A stretch of DNA of 64,000 nt, from NCBI GenBank assembly GCA_963576725.1, contig OY755252.1:47730140-47794139 (forward strand). Reading direction: 5' to 3'. Shown here in pieces: positions 11,066 to 25,000 of the stretch. The DNA comes from Azorinus chamasolen. Taxonomy: Eukaryota > Mollusca > Bivalvia > Cardiida > Solecurtidae. Numbering within the stretch: the stretch's first letter is position 1; every line of letters begins with the position of its first letter. The notes below the pieces were generated by a model. It was not told where the DNA came from, made no database searches, and saw nothing but the letters and a program-made list of their open reading frames with translations. A program made the translations under genes and the position numbers.

Positions 11066-11311
11066 CCCTTCGCTTGCTGAATTTTAAAATACATTTCTCC
11101 TTCTTTACCCATGCCCTGTTGTATGATTACATATATCTTCACTGTGTACAAGTATTTCGCTGTGCAATCACTGCCGTGGAGTGCATTGGTTGCACAATCA
11201 ACTTGTAAATAGTGCAGACCCTGATGAGACAGCTCCTGCAGGAGCTGTCTCATCTGGGTCTTCACTATTTACAGGTAGGTATATTGACGTGAATAGCAAG
11301 CGAAGAGTCAA
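11062..11311 (-). mobile_element. F5 MITE, inverted copy
   Basis: Starts TTAACCCTTCGCTTGCTGAA. Hairpin GTAAATAGTGCAGACCCTGA to CATCTGGGTCTTCACTATTT. Ends AGCAAGCGAAGAGTCAA. Nearly the exact inverse of 5571-5820. Confidence 0.9.
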
Positions 11312-11329
11312 TGTTGGGTTATTGAGATA

Positions 11330-11564
11330 CAGTAGAACGTGTCGTGACTCGTAAGCGTCATCAAAACGTGCTCTTATTATGGGTCTGTAAGGCAGGTGGT
11401 AGCTTGATGCAGGGTAAGAGTAATGCAAAAAGCTACCATCGGAGCAAAAGCGTCCATCGGAGCTTTCTGCATTACTTTTGCATTGCATTAAATAAACCAC
11501 GTGCTTTATAAGCCTCCTATGTTCAATAAATGAATGACCGCTGAGGACGTGTTCTACTGTATGT
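11330..11564 (+). mobile_element. F2 MITE, full length
   Basis: Terminal repeats ACAGTAGAACGTGTCGTGAC and CGCTGAGGACGTGTTCTACT. Hairpin GTAATGCAAAAAGCT to AGCTTTCTGCATTAC with a duplicated loop (two CATCGGAGC). Confidence 0.85.
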
Positions 11565-11655
11565 TCAACTGTAACTAAATGCTGTAATCCCATGTCCACC
11601 ATGAATGTTTATTCAAGCGTTTATTACTACATGACTATTCATGGACATAGCTATT

Positions 11656-12030
11656 TTAACCATTTACTCCATGATAGTCAAGAAAGAATAATGACATCGT
11701 GAATATAAATAAGAGGTATTTTAATAATAGAATATTATTACAGGGAATCTTGCCTATGGCATGAAACTGTAGAATCAGATCTATAATATTCCGTAAGCAA
11801 ACAGAGCAGACCCTGATCAGACGGCAAGGACATCAAAAGTCATTTATTTATTGAGTAAAGGGTTTAATCACGATTGTGGCTGTGACTCAAACTTCAGAAT
11901 CATATTTATATTATTCCATAAACGAACACAGCCGACCCAGATCATACATCTCCTACAGGATTTGACTGGTCTGGTTCTACTCTGTTTGCAAAGATGCCAA
12001 ACGTCGTCTTGTGAGGGGAAGGGTTATACC
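11656..12030 (+). mobile_element. Two adjoining F1 MITE copies
   Basis: The first (11656-11867) has lost the hairpin's right arm after GATCAGACGG. The second (from 11864) is a 3' half with hairpin CGAACACAGCCGACCCAGAT to TACTCTGTTTGCAAAG. They share TTAA. Confidence 0.7.
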
Positions 12031-12140
12031 TGGGTTAATCACTCGACTGTTGAACTCCCTACCCACTGAACTATCAATCTCACACGCAGTTTGCATTTTT
12101 GAATAACATGCATAACGACATCTACTTGTTTGAAACTGAT

Positions 12141-12525
12141 TTAACCCTTTACCTGATGAATATTCATATGAGGAATAATTAAATTATGAGTATCAATTAG
12201 ATTAATTTTTAAAATGACATATGAACCCAGGGAAGTTTGGCCATGGCAGAAACCGCAGAATCAGTTCTATATTATACCATATGCAAACAGAACCTACAAT
12301 AGTCAATTCAATTCAATTCAATTCAATGTGTGTGTATTTCCTCTATTTTGAGTCCATGCTCAAGCACTTGATTGGTCAGATATTGAACCAGCTCAAAATC
12401 TGACCAATCATATACTAGAGAATGAACTCAGACTCAGACACATACGTTTGATAGCCTCGGAACCTGATCTGTGTGCTCAGTTTGCAATGGCTCCAAAAGT
12501 CGTCTATATATCATGTAAAGAGTTA
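12141..12525 (+). mobile_element. F1 MITE interrupted by an F8 palindrome
   Basis: Left end TTAACCCTTTACCTGATGAA. The hairpin is split at 12298 by F8 (TGATTGGTCAGATATTGAAC to CAAAATCTGACCAATCATA). The right part is CCTGATCTGTGTGCTCAGTTT. Confidence 0.7.
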
Positions 12526-12552
12526 CCAAGTTTGGTACTGCGACCACACTAC

Positions 12553-12655
12553 TTAACTCTTTCGTTGCCAAAGTTTGTCGTCTGCAAACTATGTCGTCTG
12601 CTACACGTGTTTCCCTTCATTATACCTCACAATATTTCCATTCAATAAAAAATCT
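12553..12655 (+). mobile_element. F4 MITE fragment downstream of gene A
   Basis: TTAACTCTTTCGTTGCCAAA then AAACTATGTCGTCTGCTACA, the F4 left end. It stops just short of the gene A poly(A) signal. Confidence 0.7.
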
Positions 12656-12662
12656 TCATATA

Positions 12663-12668
12663 TTTATT
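12663..12668 (-). promoter_or_regulatory. Possible polyadenylation signal AATAAA of gene A
   Basis: AATAAA on the minus strand lies 17 nt downstream of the gene A stop codon. If it is used, the 3' UTR is very short. The DNA immediately beyond it is an F4 MITE fragment. Confidence 0.35.
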
Positions 12669-12684
12669 CCGTAACACAAAATAA

Positions 12685-13108
12685 TTACTTAGGAACATGC
12701 CCCGTTTCTACGTATCTAGACAAACGCAAGGCTTCCAACTTCCTCATTTTTAGTTCTTTCACCATGTCATCTACTGTGAGGCGAGCTAACATATCTCCAT
12801 CAATTTGCTCTTCTTTAAAGACACGAGCATACTTATCGAGCTTCAAGTTATGCAGTACGTCAACAACCTGGTTAATGGTAAAGTCTTTGACGTCCGAATG
12901 TTTCACTGTATGCTCTTCACCGGTAAATTGTCTTTTTGTGTCTTTTACTTCTTCTTCTGTTCTCTTCTGTAGGTCATACTTGGCTTTGGCGTTAATATCA
13001 CTGAAATCTGACATTGACATGTATATCTCTTCCGAATCATCAGTTGTCTCTGATGACCATGCCATCTCATTGGAGTGTGCCACTTGAACGATCAGTCTAT
13101 CATAGTCT
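12685..13108 (-). CDS. Gene A last exon: SAM domain and stop
   Basis: The exon is 424 bp from acceptor CTTTTGTAG to a TAA stop. An acidic lead contains EEIYMSMSDF; the Y-x-x-M motif is of the PI3K-SH2-binding type. A canonical SAM domain follows (VVDVLHNLKLDKYARVF, QIDGDMLARLTVDDMVKEL, LRLSRYVETGHVPK). The protein stops just after the SAM domain. The partner is the last exon of gene B (50370-50730). Confidence 0.93.
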
Positions 13109-16100
13109 CTACAAAAGCACAAACAATATATCCTTAATGCTTAACTCCATATTATACTCCATACGCCTTTTACACCATTGCAAACAGAGTAGATCCATAT
13201 CAGATGGTTCCTGTATGAGCCGTCTGATCTTGATCTGCCCTGTGTGCATATTGGATGATATAGATATGATAATGTTTACCAGAGCTAAAACTTGTCTTGT
13301 TCACCAGCCAGATTGAGTTCTAATTAATAATTAGTTTCACCCTTTCGCTGCCAAACTCTGCCGTCTGCTAACTTTGTCGTCTGCTACATTTTTTTTCCAT
13401 TTTCTTCATTTTTATTTAAAAAACATAGCAACAGTAACAAACAGTTTGGATCCTGATGAGACGCAGAGTTACTCGGCGTCTCATCTGGATCCAAACTGTT
13501 TGCATAGGTAATCACAGGTCCGGCGTTGGCAGCGAAAGGGTTAATGTAAGACGAAAATTATACAGAAATTTCCTATAGGAGTTTTCCACATACCTTTTGC
13601 CCTGTATTAAGCAACCACCTGCTTTTAATGACCCCAATGTTAATACATTAGGTGGTCGCATAAGCGAGACTTTACTGTATTAGTAGTGGTACTATAAAAG
13701 CACTTTTGTTACCAGTTTTTATCAAACAGAACAAACACTGGCGACACAGGTCCTAATGTAACTGTGTCATCTAGGTACTTTTGTTTGCTGGTGTATGAGT
13801 GGGATGTGAAAAGCGTGACTATCAGGTAAAGGGTTAACATCTATTGAGTTACATGTGACTGTTAGTGTGGCTTTGAGCTGGTAGGTTATGAAGACGTTTT
13901 GTCTGCGTCTAGTCTGTTTGCAGATGTGTAAAATCCACTTCGGTGCGAGTGAATGTGTTTTGCTTGACTTCGTGTTGAAATGGTTGTTTGTGTGTTTCTA
14001 GTAAGAGATAGGGTTTGGTTCTATACTATCACCGAATTTGATAATTATATTTGCTTTCAGGAAATAATTATTAAATTATGATAATGGTGATAATAGTGTT
14101 TACTAAAATCATGATTTTCAATGTTCTTTGCATCTTCTCCGCACAACGTGTTCTTACTATCATCACTGCCAGTTTGTATTAACTGCCTCGTGGAATGGTT
14201 AGTCTAAAGCTATCACTTACTAAATAAATATTGGTGTTGCCAAAAGCTGGTGGTTGTTTAATGCGGGACAAAAGCAATGCAGAAAACTCCCATGGGAGCT
14301 TTCTGCATTACTTCCATCCCGCATCAAGCCTGCCTTGAAGACAAACTATAATGTATATTTTGTGTGATCGGTAGAGATCGAGGTTTTACTGTGTCTGGCT
14401 TGATTGGAGATTGTATACATTGCTCTCCCCTTCTATCAAATGAAAGCTGTGCCGACTGAGCTAGCGAAGTGATCACTAGATCATTTTATCTGTTTTCATA
14501 CAGTTGAGCCTGTCTAAAGCAGCCATTCATCTATTGAACATAGGAGTCGTTAAAGAAGACAGTTGCTTAATGCAGGACAAAAGTAATGCAGAAATCTCAT
14601 ATAGGAGCTTTCTGCATTACCTTTGACCTACTTAAGCTACAACCTGCCTTACAAACCCACGATAAGTACTTCTTTTTACCGCTTAAGACACGTTCTGTTT
14701 TATTACTATGCTTTATCACATCCCTATAGTAGTTCATTTCATTATTGTGTGCGTTCAGAATTATCTCTGTCTATTTATAGATTATTTATTGTTTATACCT
14801 GTCAGAGTAGTTTTCCGCTACAGTGTATAGTTTCGTGTTTTCTTCCTTTTGTGAAGCTTGGCGTGTTTGATGTTTGTCACTTGCCCTGGTGTTCACCGTC
14901 TCTTGTGCCATTGCTTTAGTTATAGGTCGGACAGTCGCTTGAAATACTTCTGTGTTTTCGTACTTGTTTCTGTGTCTTTTGTTTCTTCCAGGATCTATTT
15001 TCACCGTCTGAGCAAACTTCCTTTCAGGAATTGGTGGTGATTCATATTCTGACTCCTCATGTTGCTCAGGCTTTTCGTGTAGATCAGGTGTTGCCGTTTT
15101 CAGAACTCTACCCGAAACAGTTTTCTGTTGCTTGGTTTCTTCTGTTTTGTCTTTAGATTTGTTCTTCTTCGTAGCTCTCGTAGGAATCGCAGGAGGTGGT
15201 TTTGGTTTGCGGGCCGGAGCATCAGGTAGTTCATATATCGCCTCATAATCCTCATCTGTCGAATAAATTACAGCACGGTCAGCGTTTAGCATTTCTAAGC
15301 ATTTTGTCGTCTGCATAGTTTGTCGTCTGCTGCATTGCTTAAACCCATTCTCTCATAGGCTATTTTTAGATATAACCTCTTTGAATAAATCTATACTAAA
15401 AAGAGTTTTTATCTAAAAAGGGAACATTTTAGAATTATGTAGTTTGAAACCATTGTGCAAATCCTCTATTTACCACAATGGTTTCAAAGAGTGACTTTTA
15501 CAGAGGCGTTAAAAAGCGTCAATATGAAAGAAATTGGTTAACGAATATTGTTCGTGTCAGAAACACAGACAGACCATCAAACAGTTTGGGACCTGATGAG
15601 AGTTCTTGATTGTTTGTTATGTATGTGTACGTCTCTATGTTTCTTTTGATATGTATGTACATTTTCTGTTATTTTTTGTCGTGGTGCTGTTCAGGCTATT
15701 GTGTGTTTTGTATGTGGTGTTTCCTGCATGACTCATACATGTACCTTTACTCGGCCTCTCACCTGGACCCAAACCGTTTTCAAATGATAACAGAAATTCG
15801 TCAGCTGGGCCGCTGAAGGTTTTTTTTTTTTTCAAATTCTGAGTAACCTTATCAACGGGCATCTATGTCTGCATAATTGAAGTATTACCTGCTTATTGTT
15901 GTTGCATAATGTTGTGTGACTAGTTGTGGTATAATGCTGTGTGGCTTGTTGTGGTAGAAGGTCATGTGACTAGTTGTTGTGTCATGTGACTAGTTGTGGT
16001 ATAATGTTGTGTGACTAGTTGCGGTATAATGCCATGTGGTGTCATGTGACTAGTTGTGGTATAATGTCATGTGACTAGTTGTGGTATAATGACATGTGGC

Positions 16101-19100
16101 TAGTTGTGGTTGAATGTCATGTGACAAGTTGTGGCATAATGTAATGTGACTAGTTGTGGTATAATGTTGTGTGACTGGTTGTGGTATTATGTCATGTGAC
16201 TAGTTGTGGTAGAATGCCATGTGACTAGTTGTGGCATAATGTCTTGCTACTAATTGTGGTATAACGTTGTGTGACTAGTTGTGGTAGAATGTCATGTGAC
16301 TAGTCGTGGTATTATGTCACGTGACTAGTTGTGGTATAGTGTTTTGTGACTAGTTGTGGTAGATTGTCATTTGACTAGTTGGGGTATCATGTCATGTGAC
16401 TAGTTATGATATCATGCCATATGAATAGTTGTGGTATAATGTCATGTGACTAGTTGTGGTATTGTCATGTGATTAATTGTGGTAAAATATCATGTGATTA
16501 GTTGTAGTATTGCGCTATGTGACTAGTTGTGATACATGTATAATGACATGTGACTAGTCGCGGTATCATGTCATCTATGCTGTGTAACTATTTGTGTCAC
16601 CATGTCATGTGACTATTTGTGATATCATGCCATGCAGCTATTTGTGACATTATGTTATATGACTAGGTGTGGCATCGTATCATGTAACTGTTTGTGATAT
16701 CATGTTATGTGACTAGTTGTGGTATTAGGTCGTGTGACTAGTTGTGGTATTAGGTCGTGTGACTAGTTGTGACATTAGGTCGTGTGACTAGTTGTGGTAT
16801 TAGGTCGTGTGACTAGCTGTGGTATTAGGTCGTGTGACTAGTTGTGACATTAGGTCGTGTGACTAGTTGTGGTATTAGGTCGTGTGACTAGTTGTGACAT
16901 TAGGTCGTGTGACTAGTTGTGGTACTAGGTCGTGTGACTAGTTGTGGTATTAGGTCGTGTGACTAGCTGTGGTATTAGGTCGTGTGACTAGCTGTGGTAT
17001 TAGGTCGTGTGACTAGCTGTGGTATTAGGTCGTGTGACTAGTTGTGGTATTAGGTCGTGTCACTAGTTGTGGTATTAGGTCGTGTGACTAGTTGTGGTAT
17101 TAGGTCGTGTGACTAGTTGTGGCATTAGGTCGTGTGACTAGTTGTGGTATTAGGTCGTGTGACTAGTTGTGGTATTAGGTCGTGTGACTAGTTGTGACAT
17201 TAGGTCGTGTGACTAGTTGTGGCATTAGGTCGTGTGACTAGTTGTGGTATTAGGTCGTGTGACTAGTTGTGGTATTAGGTCGTGTGACTAGCTGTGGTAT
17301 TAGGTCGTGTGACTAGTTGTGGTATTAGGTCGTGTGACTAGTTGTGGTATTAGGTCGTGTGACTAGTTGTGACATTAGGTCGTGTGACTAGTTGTGGTAC
17401 TAGGTCGTGTGACTAGTTGTGGTATTAGGTCGTGTGACTAGTTGTGCAGTTTTGATATGTGTGTATATAGCATGCTATCACATTGTCTCAGCACTATACG
17501 TGTGTCAGTCTAAAATATACAGCATTTGCATATAACAGAATACTGTTAGTAAGGCGTTAGATACCACACACACACACACACTTTAATCTTGTGTGTGAAG
17601 CGTTAGAGTATTTTAAAATATTTCAACAAAGACAGGCGTAAGACAATCAAATGGGTTTAAAGTGCAGGTTGTAAAAGATCCGTGATCGCTAACATCTGAA
17701 GTCGCTTTCAGTAGGATGAATTGAAATTAAGATTTATTTAATAATATTTTTTTTTTTAATACATTTCAAAATCAATTACTGACATACCCTCTGACGGAAC
17801 TTTGCTGAGATTCATTTTTGGCATATTATAAATGTTGTTATCTTCGTCCTCCTTGTACGTGGCAAAATCTGGAATTGTTGAAAAAAAAGCTATTTAGAGC
17901 AAGAGCGATACTGCGTTTAGCTATATGTAAATCACTTCAATGAAACTCCAGACTCCAGAGAAAACCCCCCAAAGCTTTCATATTGTAAATAGTTTGTACT
18001 GTAGGGGCGAATTTGTGATAAGTTTTACAAACAGTTCGGTTTTGAAAGGTTTCTAGCTTCAATCAGAATTTAGAACACGGAGAACCAAGCCAGCTCGTTT
18101 GCTGACAGTCGCCGATAGTGTGATACATGTGACAGTGGACCCCGTAATTAGTTTACTGTTGCCATGCTTTAAAGGAATCTCTTCTCATGTGACCTTGTCA
18201 TCCATGGATATACAGGGAGTGTCAAATTGCCTAAACATATTTAACTGAAAATTATTTATAATTATGATAAAACACCCTAACATATCAAATAAATAGTCTG
18301 GTTACCAGGTAGTAACGTGCGTACATTTTTGTTAATTACATAAGAAATGATCGACTGGGGATCAAACTACCAATTGGGCAGCTCACCCGGATCTCCTATT
18401 GTTTTGTCGTACTTTTGTCCACTTGTCGCAACCTCGTGGTCTAGCCTCTTCAAGAAAGTTTGGTACTCTTTTTCACACTTGTACTTAAACCCAGTAATCG
18501 GCGTGGCGGTAATTTCGTCAGTGAGAGCAACTAGACAATATTCAGCATTCATCTTCAAACCTAAAAATATGGATCGAACATGTAACCTTACTTCGTTGTA
18601 AAAGAATGTGTGCCTACTTCCGATTCGATGAGGCCTTTGAGAAACTGTTGACCGAGTGTCATTGCAGAGACCTTTAAGAAACTTGGAACCAAGTGTCAAA
18701 CATATTGGATAATCGGCATCTGATCTGGATCCAAACCGTTTGCAAAGAAGACCAAATATTCTCGACCGGCAGTGAAAGTACATTGGCAGTAGATCGAAAA
18801 GACTATAGTTCTGTATGATAGTAGTTATACGTATATGTAGAACTATAGCCATTTTCGATCTAGTGCCAGAGTAAAGTACTAATCATTTTACGCCTCTTTG
18901 TTAACACAAAAAGGTTCAATATACAATAGAACCTGTCTTAAGCGACCATCCACGTAAAATAAAGTCATTATTATTTATGAAGTCAAGGCTTAAAGAAAAA
19001 ACAACATTGATTTAGTTAAAGCTTTCAGTATGACGGACAGACAGATGGAAGTACGCTATACCGGTTGTATCTATGCTGTTGACCATAAGATAGTTTTCCT

Positions 19101-21983
19101 CGTATGTCTTTGTTATCAGAAGGTTGCCAATGTTTCCAGCGTCTAGCCTATCGGACCCAACCTGCACTTTTGAGTCAGGACTGCATGCAAGTTTCGCCAT
19201 CACTGGTAGCTGGTCATTTTCGGCGAGAATCTGCGATAACGTCTGGGGTTCTCCGACTAAGGAATACATGAAGAACATCATTTGCACGAAATACGTACAG
19301 ATTAACACCTCGAAATCGGAAGTTTAGTGAAGAGGAATTTAGATCTGTGTAAGCAGGCGACTGCTTGATGCAGGACGAAAGACATGCAAACACTCCTTTG
19401 GAAGCTGTCTGTATGTCTTTCGTCCTGCATTAAGCTGTCACCTGTCTTCCGTCCTGCATTAAGCTGTCACCTGTCTTTCGTCCTGCATTAAGGTGTCACC
19501 TGTCTTTCGTCCTGCATTAAGCTGTCACCTGTCTTCCGTCCTGCATTAAGCTGTCACCTGTCTTTCGTCCTGCATTAAGCTGTCACCTGTCTTCCGTCCT
19601 GCATTAAACTGTCACCTGTCTTTCGTCCTGCATTAAGCTGTCACCTGTCTTTCTTCCTGCATTAAGCTGCACCTGTCTTAAAGGCAAGCACCGACACTAA
19701 TTCGAACGTCTGGTTTGGAGGGGTTGCATTGTAATATGTAACCCTTTCCTAAAACGGATTGTATTTTCCAAACAAAATATACATTTTTAAACAAACCCGT
19801 TTGTGAGAAACAAAAAATTAAACTAGCACATTGCTAGGTCATTATTTTAATGTTTCAGTAAAAACACTTGGTGAGATATTTAACCTGATTTGCACATTGA
19901 CGCAATTTGGATCCAAATGAGACACCTAATTATTCGGCATCCCATCAGGATCCAGGCTGTTTGACACTCGATCAATCTTTTCTCAAAAGTTTGATCGAAT
20001 CGGAAGTAGTCACAATTGTACCAGATCCAAATTAGAGCAGACATGTGTGTCTTCACAAGTGGGTAAAGTTGTATAAACTTCCAAAAAGCCGAACAATATG
20101 TATTCGCACTCACTAAAATACAAACACCCCATTTTACTACACTTACAGTATAGTACTCAGGGAGTTAATGGGGTCTACCATCAACCTCCCCCACTTACAC
20201 TTTTTCCATGGGTACCACACTGTTCAGAAAAGTCTCCTGAATAAGAATCGCCAATGTACTGAAGTTTAAATAAGTTTAGGCTACGTGTATTTTAACCGTT
20301 TCTATGACAACCCCCATTTTTCGTAATTATGACCCATACCTGCAAATTCGCCCATTAAGTGCTGAAGCAGCCACGTGTCTTTTAACTATTTACATTATGA
20401 GTATTCATGTAAAATTAATATGAGTGTATGAAATATAAAATAGTTTAACATTTGAAATGGCACATGAACAAGAAAGGTGTTGGCCCTGGTAGAACCTGCT
20501 GAATCAGATATATATAAATCCATAAGTAAACAAAGCAGACCCGGATCAGACGGCTCCTTAAGGAGCCGTCTGACCTGGGTCTACTTTGCATGCAGTCGTG
20601 TTGAAAAGTGTATATATGGTGTAACGTTTTAATATTGCATATGTTTATTCATAAAGTGGTCGCTTTAGAGAGGGAATTAATGTATTATGTTTTAACCTTT
20701 TAGAGAGGGCATTATTGTATTATGTTTTAACCCTTTAGAGAGGGCATTACTGTATTATGTTTAACCCTTTAGAGAGAGCATTATTGTATTATGTTTTAAC
20801 TCTTTAGAGAGGGCATTATTGTATTATGTTTTAACTCTTTAGAGAGAGCATTATTGTATTATGTTTTAACTCTTTAGAGAGGGCATTATTGTATTATGTT
20901 TTAACTCTTTAGAGAGGGCATTATTGTATTATATTTCAACTCTTTAGAGAGGGCATTATTGTATTGTTTTAAATCTTTCCCTATTGAATATTCATGTAAG
21001 AAGTAATGCCACCATGAATATCTATTAGCTGAATTTTATGATGGCACATGTACGCAGGATATTTTGGTATTTGTAGCAACTGTAGAATCATATCTATAAT
21101 AACTTCATAGGCAAACTGAACATACCAAGATAAGAGGACTCCTTCAGGAGCCGTCTGATATGGGTCTACTCTGCTTGCAAAGGCGTGAAAATGCGTTTTT
21201 ATGAGGGAAATGGTTAAAATGATATATTTTACCAGATGAGTGTCCTTTAATCTTCTGAAACTTATGTTTAGTATTCACTGGTATTGTGTAATAATGGTCG
21301 TCAGTGGCACGAGCCGCCTTCGAGTCCGTGCATATCACCCTGGGCTGAGAACTGTAGCAGTGAATCCTGAATACCTGTAAAAAGTAAAGTAAAATGTCCC
21401 CAAACAAAGGCTTAGAAAACAATCCAAACATGAGGTAACCAAGTAAAATGTCCCTAAACAAAGGCTTAGAAAACAATTCAATCATGAGGTAACTAAGTAA
21501 AATGTCCCTAAACAAAGGCTTAGAAAACAGTCCAATCATGAGGTAACTAAGGTGATAGTCCATACAATAAACGCATACTTTCAATTACATCATAAAACTT
21601 GGTTGGTTGTTTGTGTTGATTAATATCCGTTTCTGACATCTATGGGCTAATTGGACGTCCCTGGGAGATGGAAGCGGACACAGAGAAAATCGAGTGCAAC
21701 GTCCTACTCTTATTATCAATAAAACTTGTATTTGTTATGTTCAATCATAATCATGAAGATTGTCAATTTTAACTTATATCTAAAAATGCTCTTGTGACAT
21801 AAAATAAACCGTTTTCGTCGGTACGTATAATTTTGTCGTGTAGAACAAATTATCATCAGCCTATGCATAAATAAAACGCAGCTCAAATAATTCTAATACA
21901 TTCGTGAATAACACCGGGTCTTCGATAAAAAAAAACAACAACATGAAATTGTCCGTCATCATCATTGTTTATTCGATTGGTTT

Positions 21984-22053
<70 letters not shown>

Positions 22054-25000
22054 GCTTGTTAGGTTTATACAGGCCAAAAAGCTTAATCCTTTAACAAGGA
22101 TGATGCATGTTTATTATTGCGATATATTTCTCTTTAGCATGTAAACAAATGATTTATGTATGTTTCGACATTTTCAAAACGCGTTGCAAAGTAGAGACTA
22201 CCAAATTAACTATAACCCTGTTCTATGTTTATTACAAATTGCAATACCTACTGAATATTCATGGTCAAAATAATTATAGTGACATATGGAAGGCGAAACA
22301 TTGTGGCCAATTTAGAAAGTAAGAAACAGATCTATAGAATTCCATTAGCAAACAGAGCAGACCCTGATCAGACGGCTCCTGTAGGAGCCGTCTGACCTGG
22401 GTCTACTCTGTTTGCAAATGCGTGGACACAAGTTTATATAAGGGAAAGGGTTAAATGTTTTACCGCCGAAATCGCCGGATAGCGACCAATAAGGCATGTG
22501 TCAGTTGGCGAATCTTTGCTTACTTTTGCGAACAGTTCTAAATGAAACGTCGAGTAGATCGGTGTCTGAACAGGGTCAACACTAGTTGACCAACCACTAA
22601 TATTTTAGAGAATAAATAGAAGGGACTTGCACTATGGAAACTTAAAGCAGACGACATTATCGCATACGAACATTAGTTGGCGTCGAAAACGTTTATGACT
22701 TCCTCTTTCACAGATCCCCAAGGTTATCGCTTTCTCTGCCAAATATTGTCGCCTGCAAAATTTGTCGTCTGCTACAATTTCTGTTTTTTTAATGTTCTGC
22801 TATTTTCTTTCAAAACATGTACATTACCACAGTTAACAAACAGTTTGAATCCTGGTGAGACGCCGAGTTACTCGGCGTTTTATCTTGATTCAATCAGTTT
22901 GCATTGGTAATCCCGGAGGCGACATTGACAACAAAAACGTTTTTAAATACATTGTACACAATGTGGCAGATTTACATAACCATATTTAAGTGTAAATAGC
23001 AACAATGACACAATGCTTATTTTAATTCGTGCATTTAGTTTTCCTTAACCCTTTCCATGCTATCAAAACTGATGTCAACTGAAATTTCCATTGCAATCAT
23101 TTTTTTTTTAAAAATGTATTGGATGAATGGTTTTAGAAAGTAAGCCGAGTTACTCAGTTTCTCATATTGCCGAGTGGCAAACAACTTGATTCTGATGTAA
23201 CGTAGAGTTACTCGGCATCTCATCGGGAACCAAACTGTTTGAAAATGACAGTCGAGACCCGGTAGTTAACCCTTTCGGCGCCCCAAATCTTTAATTGTCG
23301 TCTGCAATCCATTTTTGTTAAATTATTCGGTACAATAAGGAAATGAGATAATTGAATGCAATTTTCAAAGGAATAAAGCACAGGTATAGAAATAGAGATT
23401 GAGACAAAATGCAGCGTCTGATCTGGGATTGAACTATTTGTCTTGGTGCATTTATGCAACATATGCGTGAAAGACAAATAGACAAACTATTTACCCCTCC
23501 GAAAACTTCTACAGGGCTGCTTTTAAACTTTTTCCCGCATTTAAAACATAATGTCTGATCAACCTTGAATCTTGTACAACTTTGACTATTGCCGATTCGA
23601 TTAAACCTTCAAACAGTTTGGATCCTAATGAGACGCCGAGTTACGCAGTTTCTCATATTGATCTTAGAAGTTTTATGCCTGTGGATGATACACCTTTTCA
23701 TTCATTTACAAACACAGTAGAACAAGATCAGACTTTTTTTGTAGAAAACTCTGGGTTGAACCATCTCTGAGAGATTGGACGGCAACTGCACATACTTCAT
23801 ATAAGAATCCAAACGAATCGAACAAAATGCCAATACTGGTTCTTCATCTGATCTAATTTTAACCATTATCTTTAAAAATACGCATTGCTAAACATAGCAA
23901 ACCCAGATCAACATAGGCGCCATCTGATCAGGATCATATCTGTTTGCCTATGAAATAATAAATGTCTCAGTCTACAGTTTCTGCCATGGCAGCAATTTAA
24001 TATGTCATCATATACGCCATTTTAAAGAATTCATCTAATTAATAATATCCTTTTTCAGGACTATTCATGGAATAAAGGGTTAACGCATTCTCTCCTAGAC
24101 TACTGTTAGAAACACCCTCTTTAAATAAATCTACTGAAAAAGAGCATTTACTAGAAAAAGGATTTTTTTAGAATTATATACTTTTGAAACCATTGTGATA
24201 AATAGAACATTTGCTACTTTGGAGCGACATCAAAATATGCCACTAGGCGGGAATGTGTTAAAAATGACCAGGCATGGTCAGACACAAGCTACTTGTACAC
24301 ACCTGAAAGTTTTCGAAACAATCAAAAATAGTTTCCCCATAATGACCGTCTATTATGACGGCTAGCATCGGGAACCCATGTCTGTAGTAACTGAAGAAAG
24401 TCTTCAATGGAACCTTATCGTCTTCATTGTATGTGAATAGATGGGCTGCGCACCTGAAATAGACATAATACAAATAATGGGAAGTCTGTAGGTTGCACTG
24501 AAACTAGATACATGTATGTGATTGCTGAAGATGTTGACCAGCACATTTTGTCTGCATCGTTAGATAAAGCACGTGTGCCGCGCGCCTGTAATAGGCATTA
24601 TACGCTGCATTTACTAAATATATACATGTAATAGCCGATCAGATATTTAGTGGAAACTTTTCATTTTCAACATAATAAAACACTTTTAAAACTCGTCTGA
24701 AATAGACATAATTATACTGTGTGTTGGAAGAATACAATTATTAATTAAAAGCTAACTGTAAATCTGACCTGATTTGTTTAAATTAATTTATAGACTAAAC
24801 GTATTAATTAGAATCTAGATGCAACTCTGACATGAATTGTGAAAATGAGCGTACCGTAAAAATAACCTACATTTATTAATTAGAAACTAGACTTTTTAAC
24901 TAAACGTATTGATTAGAATCTAGGTGCAACTCTGACATGACATGCGAAAATGAGCATACCTTTGAAATAGACCAATCTTGTTAACTTATATTAGATCAAA

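Noticed and set aside
11198..11602. 134-codon minus-strand frame
   Set aside because: It runs across F5 and F2 MITE hairpins; similar frames arise in every copy.
12575..13316. Plus-strand frames of 170 and 100 codons
   Set aside because: They are shadows of the SAM exon of gene A on the minus strand and of an F1 MITE; no family resemblance.
16710..17445. CRISPR-like regular array
   Set aside because: Units are contiguous 25-bp repeats with no unique spacers, in a eukaryotic intron: a minisatellite.
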